A stretch of 50,580 nucleotides of DNA from an uncultured Pelagibacteraceae bacterium (GTDB lineage Bacteria > Pseudomonadota > Alphaproteobacteria > Pelagibacterales > Pelagibacteraceae). Position 1 is the stretch's first letter. The number at the start of each line of letters is the position of its first letter. A program made the translations under genes and the position numbers. The stretch is taken from positions 1 to 50,580 of the forward strand of contig CACIRC010000007.1 of the NCBI GenBank assembly GCA_902588895.1, given 5' to 3'. A model generated the notes under the pieces. The model was not told the origin of the DNA. It saw nothing but the letters and a program-made list of their open reading frames with translations, and did no database searches. Shown in pieces: positions 24,834 to 33,057 of the stretch.

Positions 24834-25919
24834 ATGTCTAATGATCACTTTGTAAGATTTGAAAATGTTGATAAGAGTTATGATGGCAAACAGCTTGTCG
24901 TCAAAGGACTTAATTTAGATATCGAAGAGGGTGAGTTTGTTACAATGCTTGGACCATCTGGTTCAGGTAAAACTACTTGCTTGATGATGTTGGCAGGTTT
25001 TGAAACACCAACAAATGGACAAATATATTTAGACAACAAAGTTATTTCAGACATACCTCCCCATAAAAGAGGAATAGGAATGGTTTTTCAGAACTATGCG
25101 TTGTTTCCTCATATGACAGTTTATGAAAATTTAGCTTTTCCACTAAGAGTACGAAAAATTCCAAAAGATGAAGCTGATAAGAAAGTTGATAAAGCTTTGT
25201 CGATGGTTTCGTTACAAGGTTTTGAGGCTAGAATGCCGATGCAATTATCAGGTGGACAGCAACAAAGGGTGGCAGTTGCAAGATCACTTGTGTTTGATCC
25301 AAAACTTGTACTAATGGATGAGCCTTTAGGAGCTTTAGATAAAAATTTAAGAGAAAGTATGCAATATGAAATTAAACATATTCATGAAAATATCGGAGTT
25401 ACAGTAGTTTATGTAACTCATGATCAAACTGAAGCTCTAACAATGTCAAATAGAATTGCAGTATTCAATGATGGTAAAGTTCAACAACTTTCAAGTCCTG
25501 ATGAATTATATGAAAGGCCTGTAAATTCATTTGTTGCAGAGTTTATTGGAGAAAATAATACATTTGGTGGAGAAGTAATAGATGTCTCAGGAGATAAATG
25601 TAAAGTAAAATTAAATTCTGGTACAGAAATCATGGCAAATCCAATTGTTGCAAAATCTAAAGGAGACAAAACTACAGTATCTCTTAGACCAGAAAGAGCA
25701 ATTATTGATCCAGAAAAAGATATGGACAACAATCACAAGGGAAAAATTGAAGAAGTAATATACCACGGTGATCATACTAGATTAAGAGTAGATTTATTAG
25801 GGAATAAGGATTTTATTCTTAAAATCCCAAATAGTTCAAACAGAATGGATATTAAAGAGGGAAAAGAAATTAAAATTGGCTGGAATAGTGTAGACTGCCG
25901 AGCTTTAGATCCAAAATAG
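24834..25919 (+). CDS. Polyamine-type ABC transporter ATP-binding protein (PotA-like)
   Basis: The 361-residue ATPase has Walker A GPSGSGKTT (40-48), the signature LSGGQQQRVAVARSL, Walker B LVLMDEPLGALD, the switch His in YVTHDQTEAL and a C-terminal TOBE domain (LRPERA near 285). It is a member of the spermidine/putrescine (Pot) group. It begins 39 bases after the ectoine-hydrolase-like gene, and the binding protein and two permeases follow. Together they form an importer whose ligand, from context, may be ectoine or another small zwitterion rather than a polyamine. Confidence 0.88.
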   Translation: MSNDHFVRFENVDKSYDGKQLVVKGLNLDIEEGEFVTMLGPSGSGKTTCLMMLAGFETPTNGQIYLDNKVISDIPPHKRGIGMVFQNYALFPHMTVYENLAFPLRVRKIPKDEADKKVDKALSMVSLQGFEARMPMQLSGGQQQRVAVARSLVFDPKLVLMDEPLGALDKNLRESMQYEIKHIHENIGVTVVYVTHDQTEALTMSNRIAVFNDGKVQQLSSPDELYERPVNSFVAEFIGENNTFGGEVIDVSGDKCKVKLNSGTEIMANPIVAKSKGDKTTVSLRPERAIIDPEKDMDNNHKGKIEEVIYHGDHTRLRVDLLGNKDFILKIPNSSNRMDIKEGKEIKIGWNSVDCRALDPK

Positions 25920-25950
25920 TAATTAATAATTTTAATAAAAAAACTGAATA

Positions 25951-25996
25951 AACAGCAGGGTAATTCGCCCGGAATCAGCTGTTGACTAAGCTTTCC
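25951..25996 (+). ncRNA. Candidate structured leader RNA with two alternative stems
   Basis: AACAGC (25951-25956) pairs with GCTGTT (25978-25983) around an inner GGG/CCC stem (25958-25960 with 25968-25970). A second hairpin competes: GGAA plus AGCT (25971-25974, 25977-25980) with AGCT-TTCC (25989-25996) and an eight-base loop. Both use bases 25978-25980, so they exclude each other, as in cis-regulatory switches. The element is G+C-rich compared with its flanks and lies 60 bases before the binding-protein ATG. No known riboswitch class was recognised. Confidence 0.45.
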
Positions 25997-26029
25997 TATC
26001 TTGTTTTACTTTCATTTTATAAAAATAAA

Positions 26030-26041
26030 AACGTTAACGTT
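26030..26041. promoter_or_regulatory. Perfect 12-base palindrome before the Pot-type binding protein
   Basis: AACGTTAACGTT is its own reverse complement and ends three bases before the ribosome site TAGGAG of the gene at 26056. It could be an operator for a dimeric repressor or part of the leader RNA fold that masks translation initiation. I found no second exact copy in the window. Confidence 0.35.
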
Positions 26042-26055
26042 AAATAGGAGAATAA

Positions 26056-27183
26056 ATGAAAAAATTAAGTAAATTATTACTTGCTCTTTCTTTTGTACTT
26101 TCTGTAACAACTTCAGCATTTGCAGTAACTGTAGTATCTTGGGGTGGAGCTTACACTGAGTCACAAAAATTGGGTTATGGTGATCCTACAGCTGCAAAAT
26201 TGGGAATACCTGTTAATTGGGTAGACTACACTGGTGGATTGTCAGAAATTAAAGCTCAAAAAGAAGCGGGAAAAATAACTTGGGACATCATGGATGTATA
26301 CGCAAAAGATACTATCATTGGATGTGATGAAGGGCTTTTTGTTGAATTTGATTTTGATAAAGACTTCGCGCCTGCTCCAGATGGAACACCTGCAAGTCAG
26401 GACTTCTTTACAAGCATGCCTTCTAAATGTGCAGTAGGAAACATATTGTACTCTTGGAACTTTGCTTATAACGATGCAACAATTGGTGATAAAAAACCGA
26501 CAAAAATTAAAGACTTTTTTAATACAAAAAAGTTTCCAGGAAAGAGAGCAATCTACAAAGGTGCGATGTCTAACTTAGAAATCGCATTAGTTGCTGACGG
26601 AGTAAAAGCTAGCGGATCACAAGCTGGTGGAGATTTACTTTACAGAAAAATGGAAGGCGCTGGTATTGACAGAGCTTTAAATAAAATTAAAGAATTATGT
26701 ACAGATCCAAATGGTGGATGTGTATTTTGGAATGCTGGTGCTCAACCACCAGAACTATTAGCCAATGGTGAAGTAGTAATGGCTACAGGTTGGAATGGTA
26801 GATTCTTTAATGCTCAAATGGAAGGAACTCCACTTGTTCAAGTTTGGGATGCTCAAATTCTTGACTACGAATATTTTGTAATGGTTAAAGGTGGACCTAA
26901 CGATGAAAATGGTAATGCTATGAAAGTACTTAGAGAAATGACTAGTTCAGAAGGTTTGGCTGGAAGTGCTAAGTATATTGCATACGCACCTTGGAGAAAA
27001 TCTTCAATTGCTGTTATGGAAGCTGGAGAGCCATGGTATAAAGATGGTAAAACAAATATGGTACCACATATGCCAACAGCACCAGCTAACTTAAAAAGTC
27101 ACATTCTTATGAATCCTGATTACTGGGCAGACAACCAGGATGAGATTAATGAGAAATGGGAAGCTATGAAAGCTGGTCTATAA
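26056..27183 (+). CDS. Polyamine/opine-type ABC transporter substrate-binding protein (PotD-like)
   Basis: The 375-residue family-8 binding protein has a signal peptide with cleavage after AFA (residue 23), then VTVVSWGGAYTESQ, WDIMDVYA and NGEVVMATGWNGR, typical of PotD/PotF relatives. It is periplasmic. It has a good ribosome site (TAGGAG), a leader with a palindrome and a candidate switch RNA, and a strong hairpin after its stop. These signs point to high, regulated expression. The acidic polyamine pocket residues cannot be confirmed by eye, so the ligand is open; the ectoine-type genes upstream suggest a compatible solute. Confidence 0.87.
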   Translation: MKKLSKLLLALSFVLSVTTSAFAVTVVSWGGAYTESQKLGYGDPTAAKLGIPVNWVDYTGGLSEIKAQKEAGKITWDIMDVYAKDTIIGCDEGLFVEFDFDKDFAPAPDGTPASQDFFTSMPSKCAVGNILYSWNFAYNDATIGDKKPTKIKDFFNTKKFPGKRAIYKGAMSNLEIALVADGVKASGSQAGGDLLYRKMEGAGIDRALNKIKELCTDPNGGCVFWNAGAQPPELLANGEVVMATGWNGRFFNAQMEGTPLVQVWDAQILDYEYFVMVKGGPNDENGNAMKVLREMTSSEGLAGSAKYIAYAPWRKSSIAVMEAGEPWYKDGKTNMVPHMPTAPANLKSHILMNPDYWADNQDEINEKWEAMKAGL

Positions 27184-27217
27184 TTTGGTTTTATAGAATA
27201 GTTTTTTATACTATATT

Positions 27218-27249
27218 AAAAGGGCAGTTATTTATAACTGCCCTTTTTT
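27218..27249 (+). terminator. Hairpin with T-run between binding protein and permease
   Basis: AAAAGGGCAGTTA (27218-27230) pairs with TAACTGCCCTTTT (27235-27247) around a TTTA loop, and Ts continue to 27249. It is a textbook terminator, yet the next operon gene starts only a few bases later at 27253. It should cause partial termination and favour binding-protein synthesis. Placement matches the hairpins after proX and ugpB. Confidence 0.82.
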
Positions 27250-27252
27250 ATT

Positions 27253-28500
27253 ATGAGCAAAGAACAAATCTTATCATCAGACGGAATACCCTTAGAGGAA
27301 AGTCTTAAAAAGGCTGAGCGTAAAAATAAATTAAAAGCACTTTTTCTAGTAGCTCCATTATTTTTGTTTATTTTAATTATTTACATATTTCCAATAGGAG
27401 ACATGTTATTTAGAAGTGTAGATGATCGTATGATCACTAAAATGCTTCCTAAAACTTTTAAAGCAATGGAAAATTGGGATGGACAAGATCTACCAGATGA
27501 GCCTGTTTATAAGGCTATATATGAAGATTTAAAATATTTAAAAGAAAATAAAACTTACGGAAAAATTATCGCACGATTAAATTATGAAAAGTCTGGTTTT
27601 AGTAGTTTAATAAAAAAAACTGTCAGAAAATTAAATAAAATTGAGGAGGGCAATTATAAAGAGCAATTTATTAAAATTCATAAAAGGTGGGGTCAACCTG
27701 AATATTTAGTTGCTTTAAAAAATACAGCACCTAACTGGTCATATGCAAAATATCTCAAAGGTGTAGACCTAAAATTTGATGAAAATAGAAATATTATCAA
27801 GCAAGATGAAGACAGAAGAATTTACAAAACACTTTGGCTTAGAACTGTAAATGTAGCGTTTTGGGTTACAATTTTTTGTTTCATTTTGGCTTATCCGATT
27901 TCACATTTATTAGCAACATTACCAATGAAATATAGTAATTTACTAATGATATGCGTTTTATTACCTTTTTGGACGTCTTTATTAGTTAGAACTTCAAGTT
28001 GGATGGTATTACTTCAACAACAGGGACCCGTAAACGACTTAATTGTTTGGCTAGGATTAGCCGCGGATGATAATAGGCCAGAGCTAATGTATAATGTTGT
28101 TGGTACATTTGTGGCAATGACACAGATACTATTACCTTTTATGGTTCTCCCGTTGTATAGCGTTATGAAAACAATATCTCCAAGTTTAATGAGAGCTGGT
28201 AAGTCGTTAGGAGGCACACCTTTAACTTCATTTTTAAAAATTTATTTCCCTTTAACAATTCCAGGAATAGGAGCCGGATGTTTATTGGTTTTTATTTTAG
28301 CAATAGGATATTATATTACTCCAGCCTTAGTAGGGGGCGCTAGTGGTGCATTAATTAGTAATAATATTGCATATCATATGAAAAGCTCTTTAGATTGGGC
28401 TTTTGCATCAGCTCTTGGAACAATGCTTTTAATCGGAGTTTTGGCAATATATTGGGTTTATAATAAATTAGTTGGAATAGATAATATCAAATTAGGATAA
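27253..28500 (+). CDS. Polyamine-type ABC transporter permease (PotB-like, long form)
   Basis: The 415-residue permease is well over the usual 280-300 of PotB. TM1 (about 30-50) is followed by a hydrophilic segment of about 140 residues (50-190) before the other five helices; by the family topology this part would lie in the periplasm. The EAA-type loop appears as RAGKSLGGTPLTSFLKIYFPLTIP. Similar long PotB-like permeases are known in Alphaproteobacteria, so this is probably a subfamily trait. Six bases separate it from the PotC-like gene. Confidence 0.87.
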   Translation: MSKEQILSSDGIPLEESLKKAERKNKLKALFLVAPLFLFILIIYIFPIGDMLFRSVDDRMITKMLPKTFKAMENWDGQDLPDEPVYKAIYEDLKYLKENKTYGKIIARLNYEKSGFSSLIKKTVRKLNKIEEGNYKEQFIKIHKRWGQPEYLVALKNTAPNWSYAKYLKGVDLKFDENRNIIKQDEDRRIYKTLWLRTVNVAFWVTIFCFILAYPISHLLATLPMKYSNLLMICVLLPFWTSLLVRTSSWMVLLQQQGPVNDLIVWLGLAADDNRPELMYNVVGTFVAMTQILLPFMVLPLYSVMKTISPSLMRAGKSLGGTPLTSFLKIYFPLTIPGIGAGCLLVFILAIGYYITPALVGGASGALISNNIAYHMKSSLDWAFASALGTMLLIGVLAIYWVYNKLVGIDNIKLG

Positions 28501-28506
28501 ATTATT

Positions 28507-29361
28507 ATGGCATTACCAAATCACACACCTTTAAATTACAGAATATGGCACTACGCATATTTAACTTTTTGTTTTTTAGTATTCTTTTTTTTAATTGCCC
28601 CATTGTTTGTAATTTTACCACTTTCATTTAATGCTGAACAATACATTCACTTTTCTGCAAAAATGTTAGCACTAGATCCTGAGGGTTTTTCTTTGAGATG
28701 GTATGAAGATATGATTTACGGTACAAAAAATCCATGGGGGTTGGCAACTAAAAATAGTTTAATCATCGCATTCTTTGCAACAATTGGTTCTACAATTCTT
28801 GGAACAGTTGCAGCACTAGGTTTAAGCAGTAGGCACATGCCATATAAAGCTGCTTTTATGGCCTTATTAATTTCACCAATGATTGTACCTCTAATTATAT
28901 CTGGTACGGCAATCTTCTTTTTTATGGCAAAAGTTGGCTTAGCTGCAACTCATACTGGGATTGTATTATCTCATATAATCTTAGGAACTCCATTTGTAGT
29001 AATCACTGTAACAGCAACATTGTCAGGCTTTGATCACAGTGTAACTAGAGCAGCCGCAAGTTTAGGAAGTAATCCAGTAAATACATTTATGAAAATTACA
29101 TTGCCTTTAATTATGCCAGGAGTAATATCTGGAGCTTTATTTGCATTTGTTACATCATTTGATGAAGTAGTAGTGGTGCTATTCTTAGCTGGATTAGAAA
29201 ATACCACTATTCCAATTCAAATGTGGGTTGGTTTAAGAGAGCAGTTAAGTCCAACTATTATGGCTGTGGCAACATGTTTGATTATTATGTCTACTTTAAT
29301 TTTAGTAACCGCAGAATTATTAAGAAGAAGATCTGAGAGACTTAGAGGGATCAATAGATAA
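28507..29361 (+). CDS. Polyamine-type ABC transporter permease (PotC-like)
   Basis: The 284-residue permease has six helices and the EAA loop RAAASLGSNPVNTFMKITLPLIMPG. It is of normal length for PotC. It completes the importer encoded from 24834. The gene ends 45 bases before the FadN-like gene, a gap large enough for a separate promoter. Confidence 0.88.
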   Translation: MALPNHTPLNYRIWHYAYLTFCFLVFFFLIAPLFVILPLSFNAEQYIHFSAKMLALDPEGFSLRWYEDMIYGTKNPWGLATKNSLIIAFFATIGSTILGTVAALGLSSRHMPYKAAFMALLISPMIVPLIISGTAIFFFMAKVGLAATHTGIVLSHIILGTPFVVITVTATLSGFDHSVTRAAASLGSNPVNTFMKITLPLIMPGVISGALFAFVTSFDEVVVVLFLAGLENTTIPIQMWVGLREQLSPTIMAVATCLIIMSTLILVTAELLRRRSERLRGINR

Positions 29362-29406
29362 TTATTTTACTTAACTAATTTTTTTCATTATAGAATATTT
29401 ATAATT

Positions 29407-31629
29407 ATGGTTATTAAAAAAGTTGTTGTTATTGGATCAGGAACAATGGGAAGTGGAATAGCGGCACATTTATGTAACGCAAAAATTCCAGTAACCCTAT
29501 TAGATTTAACAACAGATATTTCTGAAAAAGCTAGAGACAGAATATTCAAGTCAAAACCACCATTATTGTTGGATAAATCAAAAATAGATAATATTAAAGT
29601 TGGCAATATTAATGATAACTTTGATGTTGTTAAAGATGCCGATTGGGTTGTTGAAGCAGTAGTAGAGAGAATTGATATTAAACACAATATATATGAAAAA
29701 ATTTTTAAAAATAGAAAAAATGGAGCAATTGTTTCATCAAATACATCCTCAATACCTATTAAAATTTTATCAGAAAAATTAACTCCAGAAGAAAAAAAAG
29801 ATTTTTGTATTACTCATTTTTTTAATCCAGTTCGATACATGGGATTGCTAGAGATAGTTAAAAATGAAAATAATGATTTAGAAAAAATTAATTCACTTAA
29901 GAAGTTTTGTGAAATAGAATTAGGCAAAGGTGCGATTATTTGTAATGACACTCCAGGATTTTTAGGTAACAGAATAGGTGTTTTTGCAATGCAAGTTGCA
30001 ATGACAGAAGCGTTTAAAATGAAACTTAGCATTGAAGAAGCTGATGCAATTTTTGGAAGACCCATGGGTATACCAAAAACAGGAGTTTTTGGTCTTTATG
30101 ATTTAATCGGAATTGATTTAATGGCTGATGTTTTAAAAAGTTTTATTAAAGAGCTTTCTGATAATGACCCTTTCCAGGAAGTTGCTAAAGAAATTCCTCT
30201 TATAAAAGAATTAATTGAAACAGGTTACACTGGCCGAAAAGGTAAAGGTGGTTTTTACCGAATGAACAAAACTGGCGCAACTAAGGTTATGGAGGCAATT
30301 AATCTAGAAACGGGTAAGTATTCTGTAAGTCAAAAAATAAATATCGGTACTGATAAAGTTGATTTAAAATCTTTGATCTCAAGAGATGATAAATTTGGCG
30401 AATATGCTTGGTCAGTAATTTCAAAGATTATAAAATATTCTTCATCTTTAGTACCAGGAATTACCAAAGAATTTAATGATATAGATGAAGCAATGAGACT
30501 GGGTTTTAACTGGGCAAAAGGACCATTTGAAATGTTAGAAGAAATAGGTGTTGAAAACTTTTTTAGTAAAGTTGATGAATTTGAAGGAAACGAGTTTTTA
30601 GAAAAATTATCTAAAAGTAAAGATCAAAATTTTTATGGTTCTAGACAAAAATATACTGAGATTGAAACTCTAGGAAAAGTTAAGAAAAAAGCTATGAGCA
30701 TTGATGGAAACAATTCTGCTCAAGTTTATCGTTTTCAAGAATACAATATTGTTGAGTTTACTACGAAAGCTAACGCACTTGATTACGACTCTATGGATGC
30801 ACTTAAAAAAGCAACCGATAAGCCTTTAATTATAATAAATGAGAGCATGCAATTTTCTGCTGGTGTAAATTTAACATATACAATGGACTTTGCTAAAAAA
30901 GGTGATTTCAAATCTATTGAAAAATTCATTAAGTATTTTCAAGAAACATGTAAACACTTAAAGTATTCTGAACATCCTGTAATCTCAGCACCTTCAGGTC
31001 TAACACTTGGTGGAGGCTTTGAGGTAATGGTGCAAAGTAATTTTGTAGCTTCTCACACAAATATAGTTGTTGGTTTAGTAGAAACTATTGTTGGTTTAAT
31101 TCCAGCGGGCGGGGGATGTAAAGAAATGCTTGCAAGATGGCTAGATACAGATGCAGCTAAAAAAGACCCTAATTACGCACCTCTTAAAGTATTTGATATA
31201 ATCGGTTATGGTAAAACTGCTACTTCACCAGTTGAAGCAGAGCCTATGAAATATCTAAAACCTCAAGATAAAAAAATTATGAACAGAAATAGTTTATTTG
31301 AAGTTTCAATGGAAATTTTAAATAACAATAAAGACTTTAAGGCTCCATCAGAATTAAAATTTAATTTACCAGGCAAAACAGTTCTTCCTGAAATGAATAA
31401 AATTTTAGATAAATTATATAATGACAAAGTTATACTAGATCATGGTTTAAAAGTGGCACAAGAATTAGCTCATGTATTGAGTGGCGGTGACACTTCAATT
31501 GACAAAACATTATCAGAAGATGATTTATACAAATTGGAATTGGATGCTTTTATGAGACTGATTGAGACTAAGGAAACTCAAGATAGAATTAAACATACAC
31601 TCGCAACTGGTAAGCCACTAGTTAATTAA
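29407..31629 (+). CDS. 3-Hydroxyacyl-CoA dehydrogenase / enoyl-CoA hydratase fusion (FadN-like)
   Basis: The 740-residue protein starts with the dehydrogenase Rossmann motif GSGTMGSG (10-17), continues with THFFNPVRYMGLLEIV (catalytic His) and ends with a crotonase-like domain (SAPSGLTLGGGFE and GLVETIVGLIPAGGG). The order dehydrogenase-hydratase is opposite to FadB/FadJ and matches the FadN type. It catalyses the middle steps of beta-oxidation. It could finish degradation of acyl-CoA chains, but no thiolase or acyl-CoA dehydrogenase is adjacent. Four bases of its end overlap the convergent cyclophilin gene. Confidence 0.85.
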   Translation: MVIKKVVVIGSGTMGSGIAAHLCNAKIPVTLLDLTTDISEKARDRIFKSKPPLLLDKSKIDNIKVGNINDNFDVVKDADWVVEAVVERIDIKHNIYEKIFKNRKNGAIVSSNTSSIPIKILSEKLTPEEKKDFCITHFFNPVRYMGLLEIVKNENNDLEKINSLKKFCEIELGKGAIICNDTPGFLGNRIGVFAMQVAMTEAFKMKLSIEEADAIFGRPMGIPKTGVFGLYDLIGIDLMADVLKSFIKELSDNDPFQEVAKEIPLIKELIETGYTGRKGKGGFYRMNKTGATKVMEAINLETGKYSVSQKINIGTDKVDLKSLISRDDKFGEYAWSVISKIIKYSSSLVPGITKEFNDIDEAMRLGFNWAKGPFEMLEEIGVENFFSKVDEFEGNEFLEKLSKSKDQNFYGSRQKYTEIETLGKVKKKAMSIDGNNSAQVYRFQEYNIVEFTTKANALDYDSMDALKKATDKPLIIINESMQFSAGVNLTYTMDFAKKGDFKSIEKFIKYFQETCKHLKYSEHPVISAPSGLTLGGGFEVMVQSNFVASHTNIVVGLVETIVGLIPAGGGCKEMLARWLDTDAAKKDPNYAPLKVFDIIGYGKTATSPVEAEPMKYLKPQDKKIMNRNSLFEVSMEILNNNKDFKAPSELKFNLPGKTVLPEMNKILDKLYNDKVILDHGLKVAQELAHVLSGGDTSIDKTLSEDDLYKLELDAFMRLIETKETQDRIKHTLATGKPLVN

Positions 31630-32276
31630 TTTTTACTTAACATCCTAACTGTGTTTATAAAATCAGGTCTAAGGACATATTCAGATCTATGCGAGTATCT
31701 AATTTTTTCTAACACTTTAATACCATAAATCACTTTTCCTATAGGAGTATACTCACCCTCAAATAGTGGTTCATCATCAAGAATAATAAAAAACTGACTA
31801 TCTTCAGTATCATATTTTAAAGTTCTCGCTAAACCAACCGAACCTCTTTCAAAATTAAACTCAGCATCAACCTCTGATTTAATAGTACCTAGACCTGATT
31901 TACCAGTTCCAATTTTTCCATAATCTAATTTATCTTTTTTACCGAATTCAAGGTCACCCGCCTGAACCAGTTTATTTTTAATCACTCTATGAAAAGCAAT
32001 ATCGTCATATGCTTTTAAATTGATTAATTTTTTAAATCTATCTACTCCATTAGGAGAAATCTCAGGATCGAGTGCAATTATGACATTGCCACATTCAGCA
32101 TTAAGCACAACAATATTATTTGGTTTTTCAAAATTAATTTTTTGTGGATCAAAGTTTTTTACAAACAAACACTTATTTTTTATAACCATAGTAAAACTTA
32201 AAACAAACACTCCAAGCAGTATTAAAAAAATAAAAATTAATTTTTCATGCATGGAGGCTTCAACTTTTTTTATCAT
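31626..32276 (-). CDS. Cyclophilin-type peptidyl-prolyl cis-trans isomerase, membrane-anchored
   Basis: The 216-residue protein has an N-terminal hydrophobic helix (about 13-32) that acts as signal or anchor, then the cyclophilin domain. FHRVIKNKLVQAGD carries the catalytic Arg, followed by GSVGLAR and DSQFFIIL. It should work on protein folding in the periplasm. A start at the ATG eight codons in (MHEKLIF) is also possible and would give a cleaner signal sequence. It is two bases downstream of the metallopeptidase gene. Confidence 0.85.
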   Translation of the reverse strand: MIKKVEASMHEKLIFIFLILLGVFVLSFTMVIKNKCLFVKNFDPQKINFEKPNNIVVLNAECGNVIIALDPEISPNGVDRFKKLINLKAYDDIAFHRVIKNKLVQAGDLEFGKKDKLDYGKIGTGKSGLGTIKSEVDAEFNFERGSVGLARTLKYDTEDSQFFIILDDEPLFEGEYTPIGKVIYGIKVLEKIRYSHRSEYVLRPDFINTVRMLSKN

Positions 32277-32278
32277 AT

Positions 32279-33007
32279 CTAAAATACAAAAGTATTATCA
32301 ATTTCTTTCAATTTATTTTTTATAAACTCAATTTTTTTATTGAGAATTTCATCATCAGAAATTTTGTAATTTCCAGTTATTAAATGAGAATATACCTCTG
32401 CCATGTCTTCGGATGGAATTGTCATTGAGTATTCTGTAAAAAAACCATTAGTATTTGCGTAAGTATCTAATCCTAATTTTTTTGAGCAAGTAGAACAATC
32501 AGCATATTTAAAACTTTGCTTATTAAATTTTTTCCATTCATTTTCATCAAATAAATCTTTAAAACCATCATTTATAATATGAAATAATTCGTGGTGAATT
32601 ACTCTTTCAAAATATATTTCATTAAATTTTAAATCTATAATTAATGTTTTCATCACATGATCAGGAATTCCAGCAGTGTTTATTCCTGAAATAGATAAGT
32701 TTTCACACATTACAATATATTTAAGATTAATTTTTCTTAAAAATTCTTTTGAATATCTGCTTAAATTTTTAGATATAATTTGATATTTTTTATCATATGT
32801 TTCTTTGTCTGAATTAAAGCAAGAAATATTTTTCTGAATCCCAAGCCTAAAGGGCTTAGTTGCATAAAAATATTTCAGTTTATTGGGAGTTTTTAATTCA
32901 TAGATTTCTAAATTTGGTATTTTGATAAGATTGTAAATAGAATTTGAATTTGCTGATGTTATCAAAAAAAATGATATTAAAACTAGCTTAAAAATCTTCA
33001 TGAACAT
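32279..33007 (-). CDS. Secreted zinc-metallopeptidase-like protein
   Basis: The 242-residue protein has a signal peptide (FMKIFKLVLISFFLITSANS; cleavage near 20) and the zincin motif HHELFH (H139, E140, H143). TEYSMTIPSEDMAEVYSHL (about 191-209) probably provides the third metal ligand. A CxxC pair (C171, C174) suggests an extra metal site or disulfide in the periplasm. The start could be either the first ATG or the Met two codons later; neither has a clear ribosome site. I do not recognise a named family; proteolytic activity is inferred from the motif. Confidence 0.7.
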   Translation of the reverse strand: MFMKIFKLVLISFFLITSANSNSIYNLIKIPNLEIYELKTPNKLKYFYATKPFRLGIQKNISCFNSDKETYDKKYQIISKNLSRYSKEFLRKINLKYIVMCENLSISGINTAGIPDHVMKTLIIDLKFNEIYFERVIHHELFHIINDGFKDLFDENEWKKFNKQSFKYADCSTCSKKLGLDTYANTNGFFTEYSMTIPSEDMAEVYSHLITGNYKISDDEILNKKIEFIKNKLKEIDNTFVF

Positions 33008-33057
33008 AATTTAGATGATATTCGATTTAATAAGAATGTGGTACATTTTGTTTATAA

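Noticed and set aside
25920..26055. SAM-V, SAM-II or glycine riboswitch in the leader of the Pot-type binding protein
   Set aside because: The sequence lacks the conserved cores that I remember for these classes; left as an unclassified structured leader.
29388..29687. Minus-strand frame of 99 codons at the start of the FadN-like gene
   Set aside because: Overlaps a clear Rossmann-fold coding region and is typical AT-rich antisense read-through.
32020..32325. Plus-strand frame of 101 codons across the cyclophilin and metallopeptidase junction
   Set aside because: Spans two real genes on the opposite strand; hydrophobic composition follows from antisense of Lys/Asn-rich codons.
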